A DNA stretch of 64,000 nucleotides from Cognatazoarcus halotolerans. Lineage in GTDB: Bacteria; Pseudomonadota; Gammaproteobacteria; Burkholderiales; Rhodocyclaceae. Position numbers and translations under genes: made by a program. The stretch covers positions 1 to 64,000 of the forward strand of contig NZ_WUAF01000007.1 of assembly GCF_009800965.1 (NCBI RefSeq), written 5' to 3'. Positions 37,168 to 45,954 of this stretch are shown one piece after another. Position 1 is the stretch's first letter. Each line of letters opens with the position of its first letter. The notes under the pieces are model-generated. The model was given only the letters and a program-made list of their open reading frames with translations. It did not search any database and was not told the DNA's origin.

Positions 37168-39320
37168 GGGGCCGCGTTGTCGGCGCTCGCGGCCCGCGCG
37201 ACGAGCGCCTCGATCGGCATATCCTCGGCGATCCTGCCGCCGTGCAGCACGATCACCCGCTCGGCGCTGCGGATCGTCTCGGGGCGGTGGGCGATCACGA
37301 TCCGGGTCAGCGCGAGTTCGCCGATGGCCCGGTTCACCGCCTGCTCGCTGTCTACGTCGAGGTGGCTGGTGGCTTCGTCGAGGACCAGGATGCCCGGCCG
37401 CTTGTAGAGGGCGCGGGCGAGGAAGAGGCGTTGCTTCTGGCCGCCCGAAAGCACCGTCCCCATGTCGCCGACCAGGGTGTTGTAGCCCATCGGCAGCACC
37501 GAGATCTCCTCGTGGATGTAGGCGATGCGGGCGCACTCCTCGATGCGTTTGCGGTCCGGCGTGGGGTCGAAAAAGCTGATGTTGTCGGCGATCGAACCGG
37601 CAAACAGGGTGTCGTCCTGCATGACCGTACCGATGCCGTCGCGCACCACGTCGGCGCCGTTGCGTTTGAGGCTGGCCTGGCCGATGAAGATGTCGCCCTC
37701 ATCGGGCGGAAAGACGCCGAGGATAAGGTTGATCAGCGTGGTCTTGCCGCAGCCCGAGGGGCCCACGATTGCCACCGACTGGCCGGGCGGGATCTCCAGG
37801 TCGATGCCGTCGACGATGTAGGGCTCGCCCTCCGCGTAGCGGAAGCGTACGCCCTCGAGACGCACCGCCTGCGGCGTCGCCGTGGCCTGCGTGAGCGGCA
37901 GTCCGCGCGCCGATTCGGGCTTGCTGAGCACGATGTCGGCGAGGCGCTCGCCCTGCAGTCGCAGCATGCGCAGCTCGAAGAAGCGCTCGATGAGGCCCGA
38001 CAGGCGGCCGTCGAACTGGTCCTTGTAGGCCTTGAAGGCGATCAGTGCGCCGACCGAGAGCGCGCCATCGAGCACCTGCTTGGCGCCGAGCCAGATGATG
38101 GCGATGCCGACCAGCCCCGAGAGCAGGCCGCTGGCGGCCTGAAAGCCGATGTCGAGGCGTTGGGTGCGCACCGAGGCATTCATCTGGTCGGCAACCAGCG
38201 TCAGCCAGCTCGAGCGGCGTTCGTCCTGCCGCCGGAACAGCTTGACCGCCTTGATGCCGCGGATGGTCTCGAGAAAGTGCGATTGCTGCTTGGCATCCTG
38301 CACGATCTCTTCTTCGGTAGCGGTGCGCAGCGGCGAGAACCACAGCGTGCGCACCAGGGCGTAGCAGAGCATCGCGATGAGCGCCAGCCAGGCGAGCGCC
38401 TGGCTGTACATGAACATCATACCCAGCGTCACGATCGACATCAGGCCGTCGAGCAGGCCGGCGAAGAAGGCGGTGGTGAGGACGCGCTGGATCTCGTCCA
38501 CCGCGCCGAAGCGCGACACCACGTCGCCGAGGTGGCGACGCTCGAAGTACTGCACCGGCAGCCGCACCAGATGCGAGAACACGTTGGCCCGCCACTGCAG
38601 CTTGAGGTTGGTGCCCAGGTGCAGCATGATCCAGCTGCGCAGCGCGGTGAAGAGGCGCTGCAGGATCAACAGCATGCCGAAGCCGAGCGCCAGCGTGGTG
38701 AGCAGGTCGCGATCGGCCGACACGAGCACGTGGTCGATGGTCCATTGCAGGTAGAACGGTGCGACCAGCGCGAACACCTCGAGCGCGAGGGCCAGCAGCA
38801 GAATCTGCGCAGCGGCGCCGCCGAGGCCGTCCACCCGGCCGATGAGGTCGCGGAAACGCACCGCCGGGGGCGGCGCGGCGCTGCGGAATTCGGCGGTCGG
38901 CCACAGCTCCAGGGCGACGCCGGTGAACGCCCTCCCGAGTTCGTCCATGCCGATCTTGCGCTGGCCGCCCGCCGGGTCGTGGATCACGATGCCGCGCGGC
39001 GTGACCTTCTGCAGCACCACGAAGTGGTTCATGTTCCAGTGCAGCACGCAGGGCAGGCGCAGCTGCGGCAGATCCTCGATATCGAGCCGCAGCGGCCGGC
39101 TTGCGAGGCCCAGCCCGTTGGCCACGGAAATCAGCTGGCCGAGGGTCGCGCCGTGCTGCGAGATGGTGTGCTGGCGCCGCAGCGACGGCAGGTCCATGCG
39201 GTTGCCGTGGTAGGAGGCCACCATCGCGAGACAGGCCAGGCCGCACTCGGTGGCCTCGGTCTGCAGGATGATCGGCAGGCGCCGGCCCAGGCCGAAGGAG
39301 AGATCGGGAATTCGTGACAT
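37164..39320 (-). CDS. Peptidase C39-containing ABC exporter (PCAT)
   Basis: 718 residues. The N-terminal C39 protease has its complete triad: C26 in TEATECGLACLAM (with Q20 as oxyanion helper), H99 in WNMNHFVVL and D115 in IHDPAGG. Six transmembrane helices (about 165-430) precede an ATPase with GPSGCGKTT, LSGGQKQR and ILVLDEATSHLD. Such exporters cut the leader after a double glycine and move the mature peptide across the inner membrane. The ATG at 39320 leaves 11 bases after the HlyD stop. The obvious substrate is the peptide at 40677-40895. Confidence 0.94.
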   Translation of the reverse strand: MSRIPDLSFGLGRRLPIILQTEATECGLACLAMVASYHGNRMDLPSLRRQHTISQHGATLGQLISVANGLGLASRPLRLDIEDLPQLRLPCVLHWNMNHFVVLQKVTPRGIVIHDPAGGQRKIGMDELGRAFTGVALELWPTAEFRSAAPPPAVRFRDLIGRVDGLGGAAAQILLLALALEVFALVAPFYLQWTIDHVLVSADRDLLTTLALGFGMLLILQRLFTALRSWIMLHLGTNLKLQWRANVFSHLVRLPVQYFERRHLGDVVSRFGAVDEIQRVLTTAFFAGLLDGLMSIVTLGMMFMYSQALAWLALIAMLCYALVRTLWFSPLRTATEEEIVQDAKQQSHFLETIRGIKAVKLFRRQDERRSSWLTLVADQMNASVRTQRLDIGFQAASGLLSGLVGIAIIWLGAKQVLDGALSVGALIAFKAYKDQFDGRLSGLIERFFELRMLRLQGERLADIVLSKPESARGLPLTQATATPQAVRLEGVRFRYAEGEPYIVDGIDLEIPPGQSVAIVGPSGCGKTTLINLILGVFPPDEGDIFIGQASLKRNGADVVRDGIGTVMQDDTLFAGSIADNISFFDPTPDRKRIEECARIAYIHEEISVLPMGYNTLVGDMGTVLSGGQKQRLFLARALYKRPGILVLDEATSHLDVDSEQAVNRAIGELALTRIVIAHRPETIRSAERVIVLHGGRIAEDMPIEALVARAASADNAAP

Positions 39321-39331
39321 GGATCGAGGGC

Positions 39332-40594
39332 TCAGAGCTTTCCGGTAATGCTGATGAGGGGCTCGAGAACCCATTCGTAGAGTTTGCGTGTTTCCTGCAT
39401 CACGTCGGCCTCGATGAGCATGCCCACTTGCAGCGGCTGTGCTTCGCCGTAGGCCTTGATCGTCTGGGCAGGCAGGCTCACGGTGATGCGATAGAGCGGC
39501 TCGTTGGCGACCTCCTGCGCGTCGAGGCCGAGGGCAGAGAGTTCCTGGCTGGTCAGCGCAACCCGCGCCACCTGGCTGACACGGCCTTCGTGATGGCCGA
39601 ACTTCTGGTAGGGGAAGGCGTCGTAGCGCACCATCACGCGGTCGCCGGCACGCACGAAACCGACTGCACGGCTCGGCGCGAACAGATGCGCCTCGAGTTT
39701 CGCGCCGCGCGGAATGATGGCCAGCAGGGGACGGTCGACCGGCGCGTTCTGCCCCAGCTCCGCATTCGCCGCGGTGGCGATGCCTTCGCGCGGCGCGGTC
39801 ACCACGATGCGTCGGCGCAGCTCGCTCTCGGTGAATTCCTGGTCGGCGCTCGAGACCCGGCGTTGCAGCTCGGCGATCTGTTTCTCGAACTCGATGGGCA
39901 GGCGCTCGAGCTCGTCGCCGAGCGCGCCGATTTCGCGCTGCAGGCCGACGCGCTCGCGCTGCAGACCCTGGAGCCGCGAGCGCTGGTCGATCAGATCGGC
40001 CTCGCGCAGCTGTACCTGCTCGCCGGCAATGTAGTCATGCGCGAGCAGGCCCTTGTATCGTTCCAGCGTATCCTCGGCGAGGCTTACGCGGGTCTTCTGG
40101 CCCTCGATGGAGCGTTCGATGACGGCGATCTCCGCGCGGTAGGCCCGGCGCTTGCTCTCCAGCGAGGCGAGCTGTTCGGCAAGCAGCTCGCGGGTGTGGG
40201 CGATTTCGCCATCGAGGCTCTGGCGCCGCCGCTCGACGAGCCGTCCGATGCCGGCGATGCTGCTGTTATCCGCCGTTTCGCGATCGAGGCTCAGGACGTA
40301 GAGCAGCTGTCCCGCACGGACCGCCTGGCCTTCCTTGACGTGTTTCTCGATGACGATGCCGCCCTGCTGCGGATAGACCTTGGCCCAGCCGCTCTCGGGC
40401 AACAGCTGCCCGCGCACGGTGACCCGCTTGGTGTAGCTCGCGAAGCTCAGGAAGAGAATCAGCGCACAGGCGCTCAGCACCGCAATGGCGGTGAACAGGC
40501 GGAACGAGAACGGCTGGGTGAGCGTGACCGTACCCAGCCAGCTCGTTCGTTGCGCATCGATTGCCTCGCGGCGGAACAGCTCTTCATCGCTCAT
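39332..40594 (-). CDS. HlyD-family membrane fusion (adaptor) protein
   Basis: 420 residues. One N-terminal transmembrane helix (about 30-52, FTAIAVLSACALILFLSF) is followed by a biotinyl-lipoyl-like segment (VRGQLLPESGWAKVYPQQGG), a long coiled coil (about 115-265) and a C-terminal beta-domain. It bridges the ABC exporter and the TolC channel. It is similar in plan to the CvaA/MesE-type adaptors of bacteriocin export. Encoded 82 bases after the precursor peptide and 11 bases before the exporter gene. Confidence 0.92.
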   Translation of the reverse strand: MSDEELFRREAIDAQRTSWLGTVTLTQPFSFRLFTAIAVLSACALILFLSFASYTKRVTVRGQLLPESGWAKVYPQQGGIVIEKHVKEGQAVRAGQLLYVLSLDRETADNSSIAGIGRLVERRRQSLDGEIAHTRELLAEQLASLESKRRAYRAEIAVIERSIEGQKTRVSLAEDTLERYKGLLAHDYIAGEQVQLREADLIDQRSRLQGLQRERVGLQREIGALGDELERLPIEFEKQIAELQRRVSSADQEFTESELRRRIVVTAPREGIATAANAELGQNAPVDRPLLAIIPRGAKLEAHLFAPSRAVGFVRAGDRVMVRYDAFPYQKFGHHEGRVSQVARVALTSQELSALGLDAQEVANEPLYRITVSLPAQTIKAYGEAQPLQVGMLIEADVMQETRKLYEWVLEPLISITGKL

Positions 40595-40613
40595 GGGACC
40601 TGAATATCAAAAT

Positions 40614-40661
40614 GGGCCACCTTGAAGAAGGTGACCCATCACGATCCGTCAGAAACGGATC
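40614..40661 (-). terminator. Two RNA hairpins between precursor peptide and exporter genes
   Basis: On the transcribed strand GATCCGT/ACGGATC (40643-40661) forms a 7-bp stem and GGGTCACCTT/AAGGTGGCCC (40614-40637) a 10-bp stem. The second stem has a G-U pair that works only on this strand, and is followed by ATTTT. A partial terminator or processing structure that lets the precursor be made in excess over the exporter is a common arrangement in peptide operons; that role is inferred. Confidence 0.55.
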
Positions 40662-40676
40662 AAGAACGCTGCGGAA

Positions 40677-40895
40677 TTAGCGGCAACCGGAGTAGCTGGT
40701 CGAACCGCAGGTGCTCAGTGCCGGTTCGCAGGTGGTCGGCGCCGGTGCGCAGGTGGTGGTGGTCGAGCAGGACGAGCCCCAGGAGAACAGGCTCTTGATC
40801 AGGCTCAGCTTGAAGCTGAAGAGACCGCCGAGCAGGCAGAAGGTACCGCCGGAAACGGCTTGGACTTCGTTGGACGAAAGTTCGCGAATAGCCAT
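40677..40895 (-). CDS. Double-glycine leader precursor peptide, Cys- and Ser/Thr-rich core (microcin/RiPP-like)
   Basis: 72 residues. The leader MAIRELSSNEVQAVSGG fits the ELSxxEVxxVxGG consensus cut by C39 peptidases, predicting release after G17. The 55-residue core starts with a hydrophobic stretch (LLGGLFSFKLSLIKSLFSW) and ends in a tail with Cys 43, 49, 56, 63 and 71, plus C20 near the front. Three cysteines recur every six or seven residues in T-C contexts. Three disulfides or thioether links are possible, but no modification enzyme is adjacent. A GAGG ribosome site precedes the ATG. The downstream adaptor, exporter and channel form its export path. No immunity gene was identified. Antibacterial activity is inference. 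Confidence 0.82.
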   Translation of the reverse strand: MAIRELSSNEVQAVSGGTFCLLGGLFSFKLSLIKSLFSWGSSCSTTTTCAPAPTTCEPALSTCGSTSYSGCR

Positions 40896-41248
40896 GACAT
40901 TGACCTCGATATTTTTGATGGTATTGGTGACATCGGCATGAAGTTTCTCGTGCCGAGGCTGCCCGATCTGATCGAACAGCGGACCGAGTGTAGGTAGCCG
41001 GGCACCGTACGTCCATGGCAAAGAGCGGGGCTTGCGCCACCCGTAACAATTGGTGACAGTCCGCGGCGATTGGCCGCACGGGTGATATCCAGATCGCATC
41101 GATGAGCCATCCCGGGACGCTTCACGGCAGCGCCTCAAGCCGCGCCGGGATCATCCGGGAAGGTTGAGCGGGATCAAGTCGTCCCGCTCATACCTGAGTA
41201 AAATACTCGGCCATGGCCCGATTGGTGCATTCCCGACAGAGCCCAAGA
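40896..41248. promoter_or_regulatory. Divergent control region of the peptide operon and the DUF3079 gene
   Basis: These 353 bases hold no convincing gene. The precursor's ribosome site (gaggtcaatgtc) is at the left end. An 8-bp perfect inverted repeat, GAGCGGGA/TCCCGCTC, lies at 41166-41189 with an 8-base loop; it could be an operator or an RNA hairpin. No strong -35/-10 pair could be assigned by eye. Confidence 0.4.
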
Positions 41249-41476
41249 ATGCAAACCGCAAAGCGATTCCCACTCCATCCCAGACATCCCGAGCGAATAT
41301 GCTGGGGCTGCGACAAATACTGCGCAGCCGATTCCCTGCAATGCGGGAACGGCTCGGGCCGCACCATGCATCCGGCCGAGATGCTTGGCGAGGACTGGTA
41401 CGAATACGGCGATTGGGGACTGGACCTGCCCGACGACGGGACGCTGCCCGCAGCGATCATTCCGGCAGGGGAATGA
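41249..41476 (+). CDS. DUF3079 small Cys-rich protein
   Basis: 75 residues. KRFPLHPRHPERICWGCDKY, a following CAADSLQCGNGSGRT and HPAEMLGEDWYEYGDWG are the DUF3079 signature. Four cysteines suggest a small metal site. Function is unknown. I chose the ATG at 41249 because family members start just before KxFPLHP; an ATG at 41213 would add twelve residues. Its end overlaps the end of the pirin gene by 20 bases in convergent orientation. Confidence 0.82.
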   Translation: MQTAKRFPLHPRHPERICWGCDKYCAADSLQCGNGSGRTMHPAEMLGEDWYEYGDWGLDLPDDGTLPAAIIPAGE

Positions 41477-42371
41477 ACTCGGTCTCGTCTCCCGGCACCT
41501 TCGGGAAGCGCCCCGCCGTCCAGTCGGCCTTGGCCTGCTCGATGCGTTCCTTGCGGCTCGACACGAAGTTCCATTCGATGAAGCGCGGCCCCAGGCGTTC
41601 GCCGCCGATGATCGCAATGCGCGATTCGGTCAGGGCTTCGACGATGACCCCGGGTGCATCCGAGAACACTGCCATGGCATGCTCGGGAATGGTCGTTCCG
41701 GCTGCCTTGAGGTTGCCCTGGGCGACGTACACCGCGCGCTCGTCCGCGTCCGGCAGCACGAGGGTCTGACCGGCCTGCAGATGCGCTTCGACATAGAGCG
41801 TGTCGGCAAAGACCCGGACCGGCGAGCTCACGCCAAAGGCCGACCCCATCATCACGCGCACCGCGACACCGGCGACCGATGCGGATGGAATCGTCGCGGC
41901 GGGATAGTGGTAAAAGGCCGGTTCCGCTTCTTCATCCTTTTCAGGCAGCGCCAGCCACAGCTGCAGGCCGTGGAGGCGGTGGGGTGCAGCGGTTACCTCG
42001 GGGCGCTCGCGCTCCGAATGGACGATGCCGTGGCCGGCCAGCATCAGGTTGATGTCACCGGGCCGGATCGCCTGCAGGCTGCCGAGTGAGTCGCGGTGCA
42101 GGATCTCGCCCTCGAAGAGATATGTGACGGTAGCGATGTTCACATGGGGGTGCGGGCGCACGTTGATGCCTTGCCCGGCCGGAAAGGACGCAGGCCCCAT
42201 GTGATCGAAGAATATCCACGGTCCGACCATCCTGCGCTGCAGCGTCGGCAACAGACGCCGAACCGAAAAGCCGCCCAGATCCTTGTCGCGTGGCCGGATC
42301 AGGAGCTCGATGGCGTCGCATGCGCCCGGTGCCTGACAATCCTGCTCGAGTTCCGCTGAAAGCATGCTCAT
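41457..42371 (-). CDS. Pirin-family protein
   Basis: 304 residues. The double cupin is marked by GPWIFFDHMGPASF and by metal-ligand motifs PHPHVNIATVTYLFEG and AGHGIVHSER, giving three His and a Glu for iron. Pirins are non-heme iron proteins; some have quercetinase activity and others act as redox regulators. The C-terminal part (about 190-300) has the second cupin. The ATG at 42371 has AGGAG 9 bases upstream. It is divergent from the DsbA-fold gene with 239 bases between. Confidence 0.9.
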   Translation of the reverse strand: MSMLSAELEQDCQAPGACDAIELLIRPRDKDLGGFSVRRLLPTLQRRMVGPWIFFDHMGPASFPAGQGINVRPHPHVNIATVTYLFEGEILHRDSLGSLQAIRPGDINLMLAGHGIVHSERERPEVTAAPHRLHGLQLWLALPEKDEEAEPAFYHYPAATIPSASVAGVAVRVMMGSAFGVSSPVRVFADTLYVEAHLQAGQTLVLPDADERAVYVAQGNLKAAGTTIPEHAMAVFSDAPGVIVEALTESRIAIIGGERLGPRFIEWNFVSSRKERIEQAKADWTAGRFPKVPGDETEFIPLPE

Positions 42372-42610
42372 TCGTATCGACTCCTGTCCATTCGATCGAC
42401 AACCGGATCCGCTTGGGCGCTCGCGCGCTGCGGCCGGGTTCATTACCGCGGTCATTGCAGCACAAGCTTGCGGCGATTGCGAGGCTGCGCCCGGGGAGCC
42501 GGACGAGGCGCCCGCTGGCGCGTTGCCGCGGCCTTGTGCAAGCATGCGGGCTGCGGGGCGGCGGGCCCCGGTAGCGAAGTGCGCCCCCGCCCGTAAAGGA
42601 GGATCAAGTC

Positions 42611-43213
42611 ATGAGCCGAAAGTTCGATTACTACTTTTCTCTCAACTCCCCGTGGAGCTATCTTGCCGCGCGGCAGCTCGGAGGGCTCCTCGCCCGTACC
42701 GGCGCAACGGTTCAGCTCAGGCCGGTCCGGGTGGCGGATCTGTTCGCGGCGACCGGCGGTCTGATGCTGCGTGACCGGCCCCCTGCCCGGCAGGCCTACC
42801 GGCTCCAGGAACTCGCCCGCTGGAGCAAGTGGCTGGGCGTGCCGATGCATCCGCTGCCGGCGCATTTTCCGGTCGATGAAAGCCTGGCTGTTGGCACCGT
42901 GCTGGCGGCGATGGAGGCTGGATTCGATGCCCTGCCGCTGACCGCCACGCTTGGCCGGACACTGTGGACCGACAATCTCGACCTCGCCGACGAAGCCGTG
43001 CTTGCCGGGGTGCTTGCGGAACGGGGGCTGCCTGCCACCCTGCTGGACGACGCCCGCCAGCCGCGGCACGCTGCGAAGCTGAAGGCCAACACCGAGGCGG
43101 CGATTGCCGCCGGGGTATTCGGTGTGCCGACCTGTGTCGTGGACGGCGAAGTGTTCTGGGGGCAGGATCGGCTCGATTTCGTCGAGCGTGCCCTGCGGGA
43201 GGCGACGCTCTGA
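42611..43213 (+). CDS. DsbA-fold 2-hydroxychromene-2-carboxylate isomerase-like protein
   Basis: 200 residues. FDYYFSLNSPWSYLAARQL is the N-terminal thioredoxin-fold motif of kappa-class GST/HCCA isomerases, with Ser in place of the DsbA cysteine. GVFGVPTCVVDGEVFWGQDRL is the C-terminal cis-Pro and substrate block. HCCA isomerases act in naphthalene breakdown using glutathione, but no aromatic pathway genes surround it, so the substrate is open. A GGAGG ribosome site precedes the start. Confidence 0.88.
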   Translation: MSRKFDYYFSLNSPWSYLAARQLGGLLARTGATVQLRPVRVADLFAATGGLMLRDRPPARQAYRLQELARWSKWLGVPMHPLPAHFPVDESLAVGTVLAAMEAGFDALPLTATLGRTLWTDNLDLADEAVLAGVLAERGLPATLLDDARQPRHAAKLKANTEAAIAAGVFGVPTCVVDGEVFWGQDRLDFVERALREATL

Positions 43214-43265
43214 GGCGGTGGGCACGGCACCGGACGCAAAGCCGTCAGTCTCCGGCCAGCGGCAG

Positions 43266-43826
43266 TCAATCGATCTCGGAACAGCCCAGCGCGTACATGC
43301 GATCGCGGGCGTGGCGACGCTGCTCGGTCAGCGCCTGTGTCGAGCGTTGGCGCGCTGCTGCATTGATCTGTCTCACCTGGCCGCGCAGTTGCGGACACGC
43401 CGCCGGTTCTGCCGGTCGTGCATCGGGGTTGGCAAGCACCGTCACGCGGGCGCCGTGCCCGGCCGCCATTCGGTTGGGCGGGATGGTCAGGATTCGCGGC
43501 GCATCGACCACGGACAAAGTGCCGCCATCGAGCGGTTCGGCTGCGTTGCCGGCACAGGCTTCGTCCTGATAGACGAGTCGGTCCCCGACCCGGCACTTGT
43601 GGACAGCGCCGGTGGAGGCCGGCGCCGCCGGGCCGGCACCATGCCGCAGTGAAGGGCGCCCGCTTGCCCGGGATGCTTCGATCGCCGACGCATCCATCGC
43701 CGTCGGCCGTGTCGGTGCGGCCGTCTGCGTGTTCTGGTGATCGCGCCATCCGAGGTAGGCGAGTGCCCCGAAAAGAGCGGTGGTCAGCACGACGGAAATG
43801 ATGACGGATCGGGTGGAAGAAGACAT
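43266..43826 (-). CDS. Membrane-anchored DUF4124-like protein
   Basis: 186 residues. A single N-terminal transmembrane helix (SVIISVVLTTALFGALAYLG) is followed by a Ser/Ala/Pro linker and a short cysteine module (VHKCRVGDRLVYQDEAC) of the DUF4124 type. Two more Cys occur near the C-terminus. The C-terminal half is helical and basic. Likely periplasmic with an N-terminal anchor. Function is not known. It converges with the HCCA isomerase-like gene. Confidence 0.72.
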   Translation of the reverse strand: MSSSTRSVIISVVLTTALFGALAYLGWRDHQNTQTAAPTRPTAMDASAIEASRASGRPSLRHGAGPAAPASTGAVHKCRVGDRLVYQDEACAGNAAEPLDGGTLSVVDAPRILTIPPNRMAAGHGARVTVLANPDARPAEPAACPQLRGQVRQINAAARQRSTQALTEQRRHARDRMYALGCSEID

Positions 43827-43995
43827 GCCGTGAAAGCTTCGGGAATCGGCTCGAGTCGTCCCGTATGGACGATGTCGATTCCATGATGTTGGAATGAGCG
43901 GCCGATGTTACGTTCGACCGCTCTCGAAGCGCAACGGCCACGGTTTCCGAAACGGCAGGCCGACCCCCGTGTTACATCGTCGCTTCCAGCTGCGG

Positions 43996-45954
43996 TCACG
44001 CGAGCGGAGCGCCGCCGGCATCGGCAACGATCACCTCGGACGCCTTCTCGCTGATCATGTACACCGCCGAGACGATGAAGAAACCCGGTATGCGCGGGAA
44101 GACCGAGGCATCGACGATTCTCAGCCCCTGGCAGCCGAATACCCGAAAGCGGCTGTCGACCACGGCCATCGGATCGCCGGCCGGACCCATGCGGCAGCTG
44201 CATGAGGCGTGATGGCCCCAGGCGTTGTCGCGGATGAAGGCCTCGACCGCCTCCCCACCCGCCACCTCGCGCCCCGGGTAGACCTCCTCGGCGATCACCT
44301 TGCCGGCACGGTCGGCCATGCGGCGCACCGTCTCGACGCCCTCGACCACCGCGGCCATGTCGTCGCCGCCCGGCGTGCCTTCGTCGAAGTAATGGAAGTC
44401 GATGTCGGGCGTATCGCGCGGGTCGGCGGAGCGCAGCGTGACGCGGCCGGCGCTGTTGTGAGTGTGGGCCTTGAGCACCGCCCAGGTGAAGTGGTCGCGG
44501 TCCTGCGCGATGTCCTTCGAATAGCCGGGGTAGTAGCCGCGGAAGTTGCCGAGCAGGCCGAACAGGAACAGGTCCGGCGCCGGCTTGTCCGGCGTCGAGC
44601 GCTTGAGCAGCGCGACCACCGCGCCATTGGTGGTGTATGGACCCTTGCCGTCCAGCCACTCGCTGAAGGCCGGATCAGGCGTCTCGCCCGGCTCGGGCGG
44701 ACGGTACTTCATGCCCTTCATGAGCGCGAAGTCGCCGCGCATGCGATTGACCACGGTGACCTCGTAACGGTCCTGCAGGTTCTCGCCGACGCCCGGCAGG
44801 TCCACGCGCACCGCGATGCCGTGTTTTTCCAGCTCCGCGCGCGGGCCGATGCCGGAGAGCTTGAGCAGTTGCGGGGTGTTGAAGGCGCCGGCGCAGAGGA
44901 TCACCTCGCGCCGGGCGTGCAGCCGGATGCGCTCGCCCGCGCCCTTGCTGCCGGCGGCCGGGTCGGCCCGGTATAGATGCGCGCCGGCCAAGCATTCCAC
45001 GCCGGTGGCGCGCTGCTGCTCGTCGAGCAGCACCCGGCTCACCAGGGTGTGGGTGCGCACCGTGAGTCTGCCGGAGCAGGCCGCGGCCACCGCCTGCACG
45101 TATTCGCGGCTACCCACCCGGCGGCCGTTGTGGGTGGTGAGCGGCGTCATGCACACGCCTTCCACGTCGTCCTTCACCAGTCGCCAGTCGTTGGGATCGA
45201 GGTCGCTGCGCAGCTTGCGCCAGATCCGCGTGAGCGGGTTGCTCAGGGTGCGCAGGGATTCTCGTACCGCGCCCCTGACCAGCCGCACCACGAAGATGTC
45301 GCGCAGCATCAGGCCGGGGTCGGCGACGTTGGTGTTGAGCCAGCCGCGGTAGCCATGGCGGCTGGCCGGGTTGCGGTCGCCGTATTCGCAGCGCTCGAGG
45401 CGTTCGAAGTAGCTGCGCATGTTGTCGCTGTGCCAGCTTGCATCGCCGGTCAGTTCGGCGATGTGGTCCCAGTCGCTGTTGTGCGGGTAGATCAGGATCA
45501 TCGCGTTGTGGGCGGTGCAGCCGCCCAGCGTGGCGGCACGTGGATAGAGCACGCCGCCCTGTTTGGCGCGGTATTTGTGGTCGCGCTGCTGGCGGGCCTC
45601 GTCCTTGTAATGGCGCACGAAGAAGTTCCACGCGTAGCGCGGGTCTTCCGAGGCGCGCGGGTGGAAGGCCGGTACCTGGTAGTCGTAGGAGTCCTCGTCG
45701 CCACCGGCCTCGATCAGCAGCACCCGGAAGCCGCTGCGCGCCAGGTTGGCTGCCAGCGGGCCGCCACCGGCCCCCGAGCCGACGACGATGTAATCGTAGG
45801 CGTCGTCCGCTCCGCCGGGACAGGCGGGCGCTTCGGGCTCAGGCAGCTTCGGTCGAAACAGGCTGGCGCAGCCCGACAGCAGCGCACCGAGCACCGACAG
45901 GCCCGCCGCGCAGGCGCGCAGGAAGCGCCGCCGCGGCGAAAGCGGCGGACTCAC
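43996..45954 (-). CDS. GMC-family FAD oxidoreductase, Tat-exported and probably lipid-anchored
   Basis: 652 residues. The N-terminus has a twin-arginine signal (SPRRRFLRACAAG) followed by a lipobox (LLSGC), so it should be exported folded with FAD and anchored. YDYIVVGSGAGGGPLAANLA is the Rossmann FAD motif, GGVLYPRAATLGGCTAHNAM the GMC signature 1 and WGHHASCSCRMG the C-terminal active-site block. The GTG at 45954 overlaps the cytochrome stop by 4 bases, which decides the start over an ATG at 45984. It probably oxidises an alcohol and gives electrons to the diheme cytochrome encoded immediately upstream. Confidence 0.85.
   Translation of the reverse strand: MSPPLSPRRRFLRACAAGLSVLGALLSGCASLFRPKLPEPEAPACPGGADDAYDYIVVGSGAGGGPLAANLARSGFRVLLIEAGGDEDSYDYQVPAFHPRASEDPRYAWNFFVRHYKDEARQQRDHKYRAKQGGVLYPRAATLGGCTAHNAMILIYPHNSDWDHIAELTGDASWHSDNMRSYFERLERCEYGDRNPASRHGYRGWLNTNVADPGLMLRDIFVVRLVRGAVRESLRTLSNPLTRIWRKLRSDLDPNDWRLVKDDVEGVCMTPLTTHNGRRVGSREYVQAVAAACSGRLTVRTHTLVSRVLLDEQQRATGVECLAGAHLYRADPAAGSKGAGERIRLHARREVILCAGAFNTPQLLKLSGIGPRAELEKHGIAVRVDLPGVGENLQDRYEVTVVNRMRGDFALMKGMKYRPPEPGETPDPAFSEWLDGKGPYTTNGAVVALLKRSTPDKPAPDLFLFGLLGNFRGYYPGYSKDIAQDRDHFTWAVLKAHTHNSAGRVTLRSADPRDTPDIDFHYFDEGTPGGDDMAAVVEGVETVRRMADRAGKVIAEEVYPGREVAGGEAVEAFIRDNAWGHHASCSCRMGPAGDPMAVVDSRFRVFGCQGLRIVDASVFPRIPGFFIVSAVYMISEKASEVIVADAGGAPLA

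Noticed and set aside
37017..39317. 766-codon open frame opposite the C39 exporter
   Set aside because: Composition is that of a reverse-strand shadow (His, Gln, Arg, Ala rich), and no domain is seen. The exporter on the other strand has all catalytic motifs.
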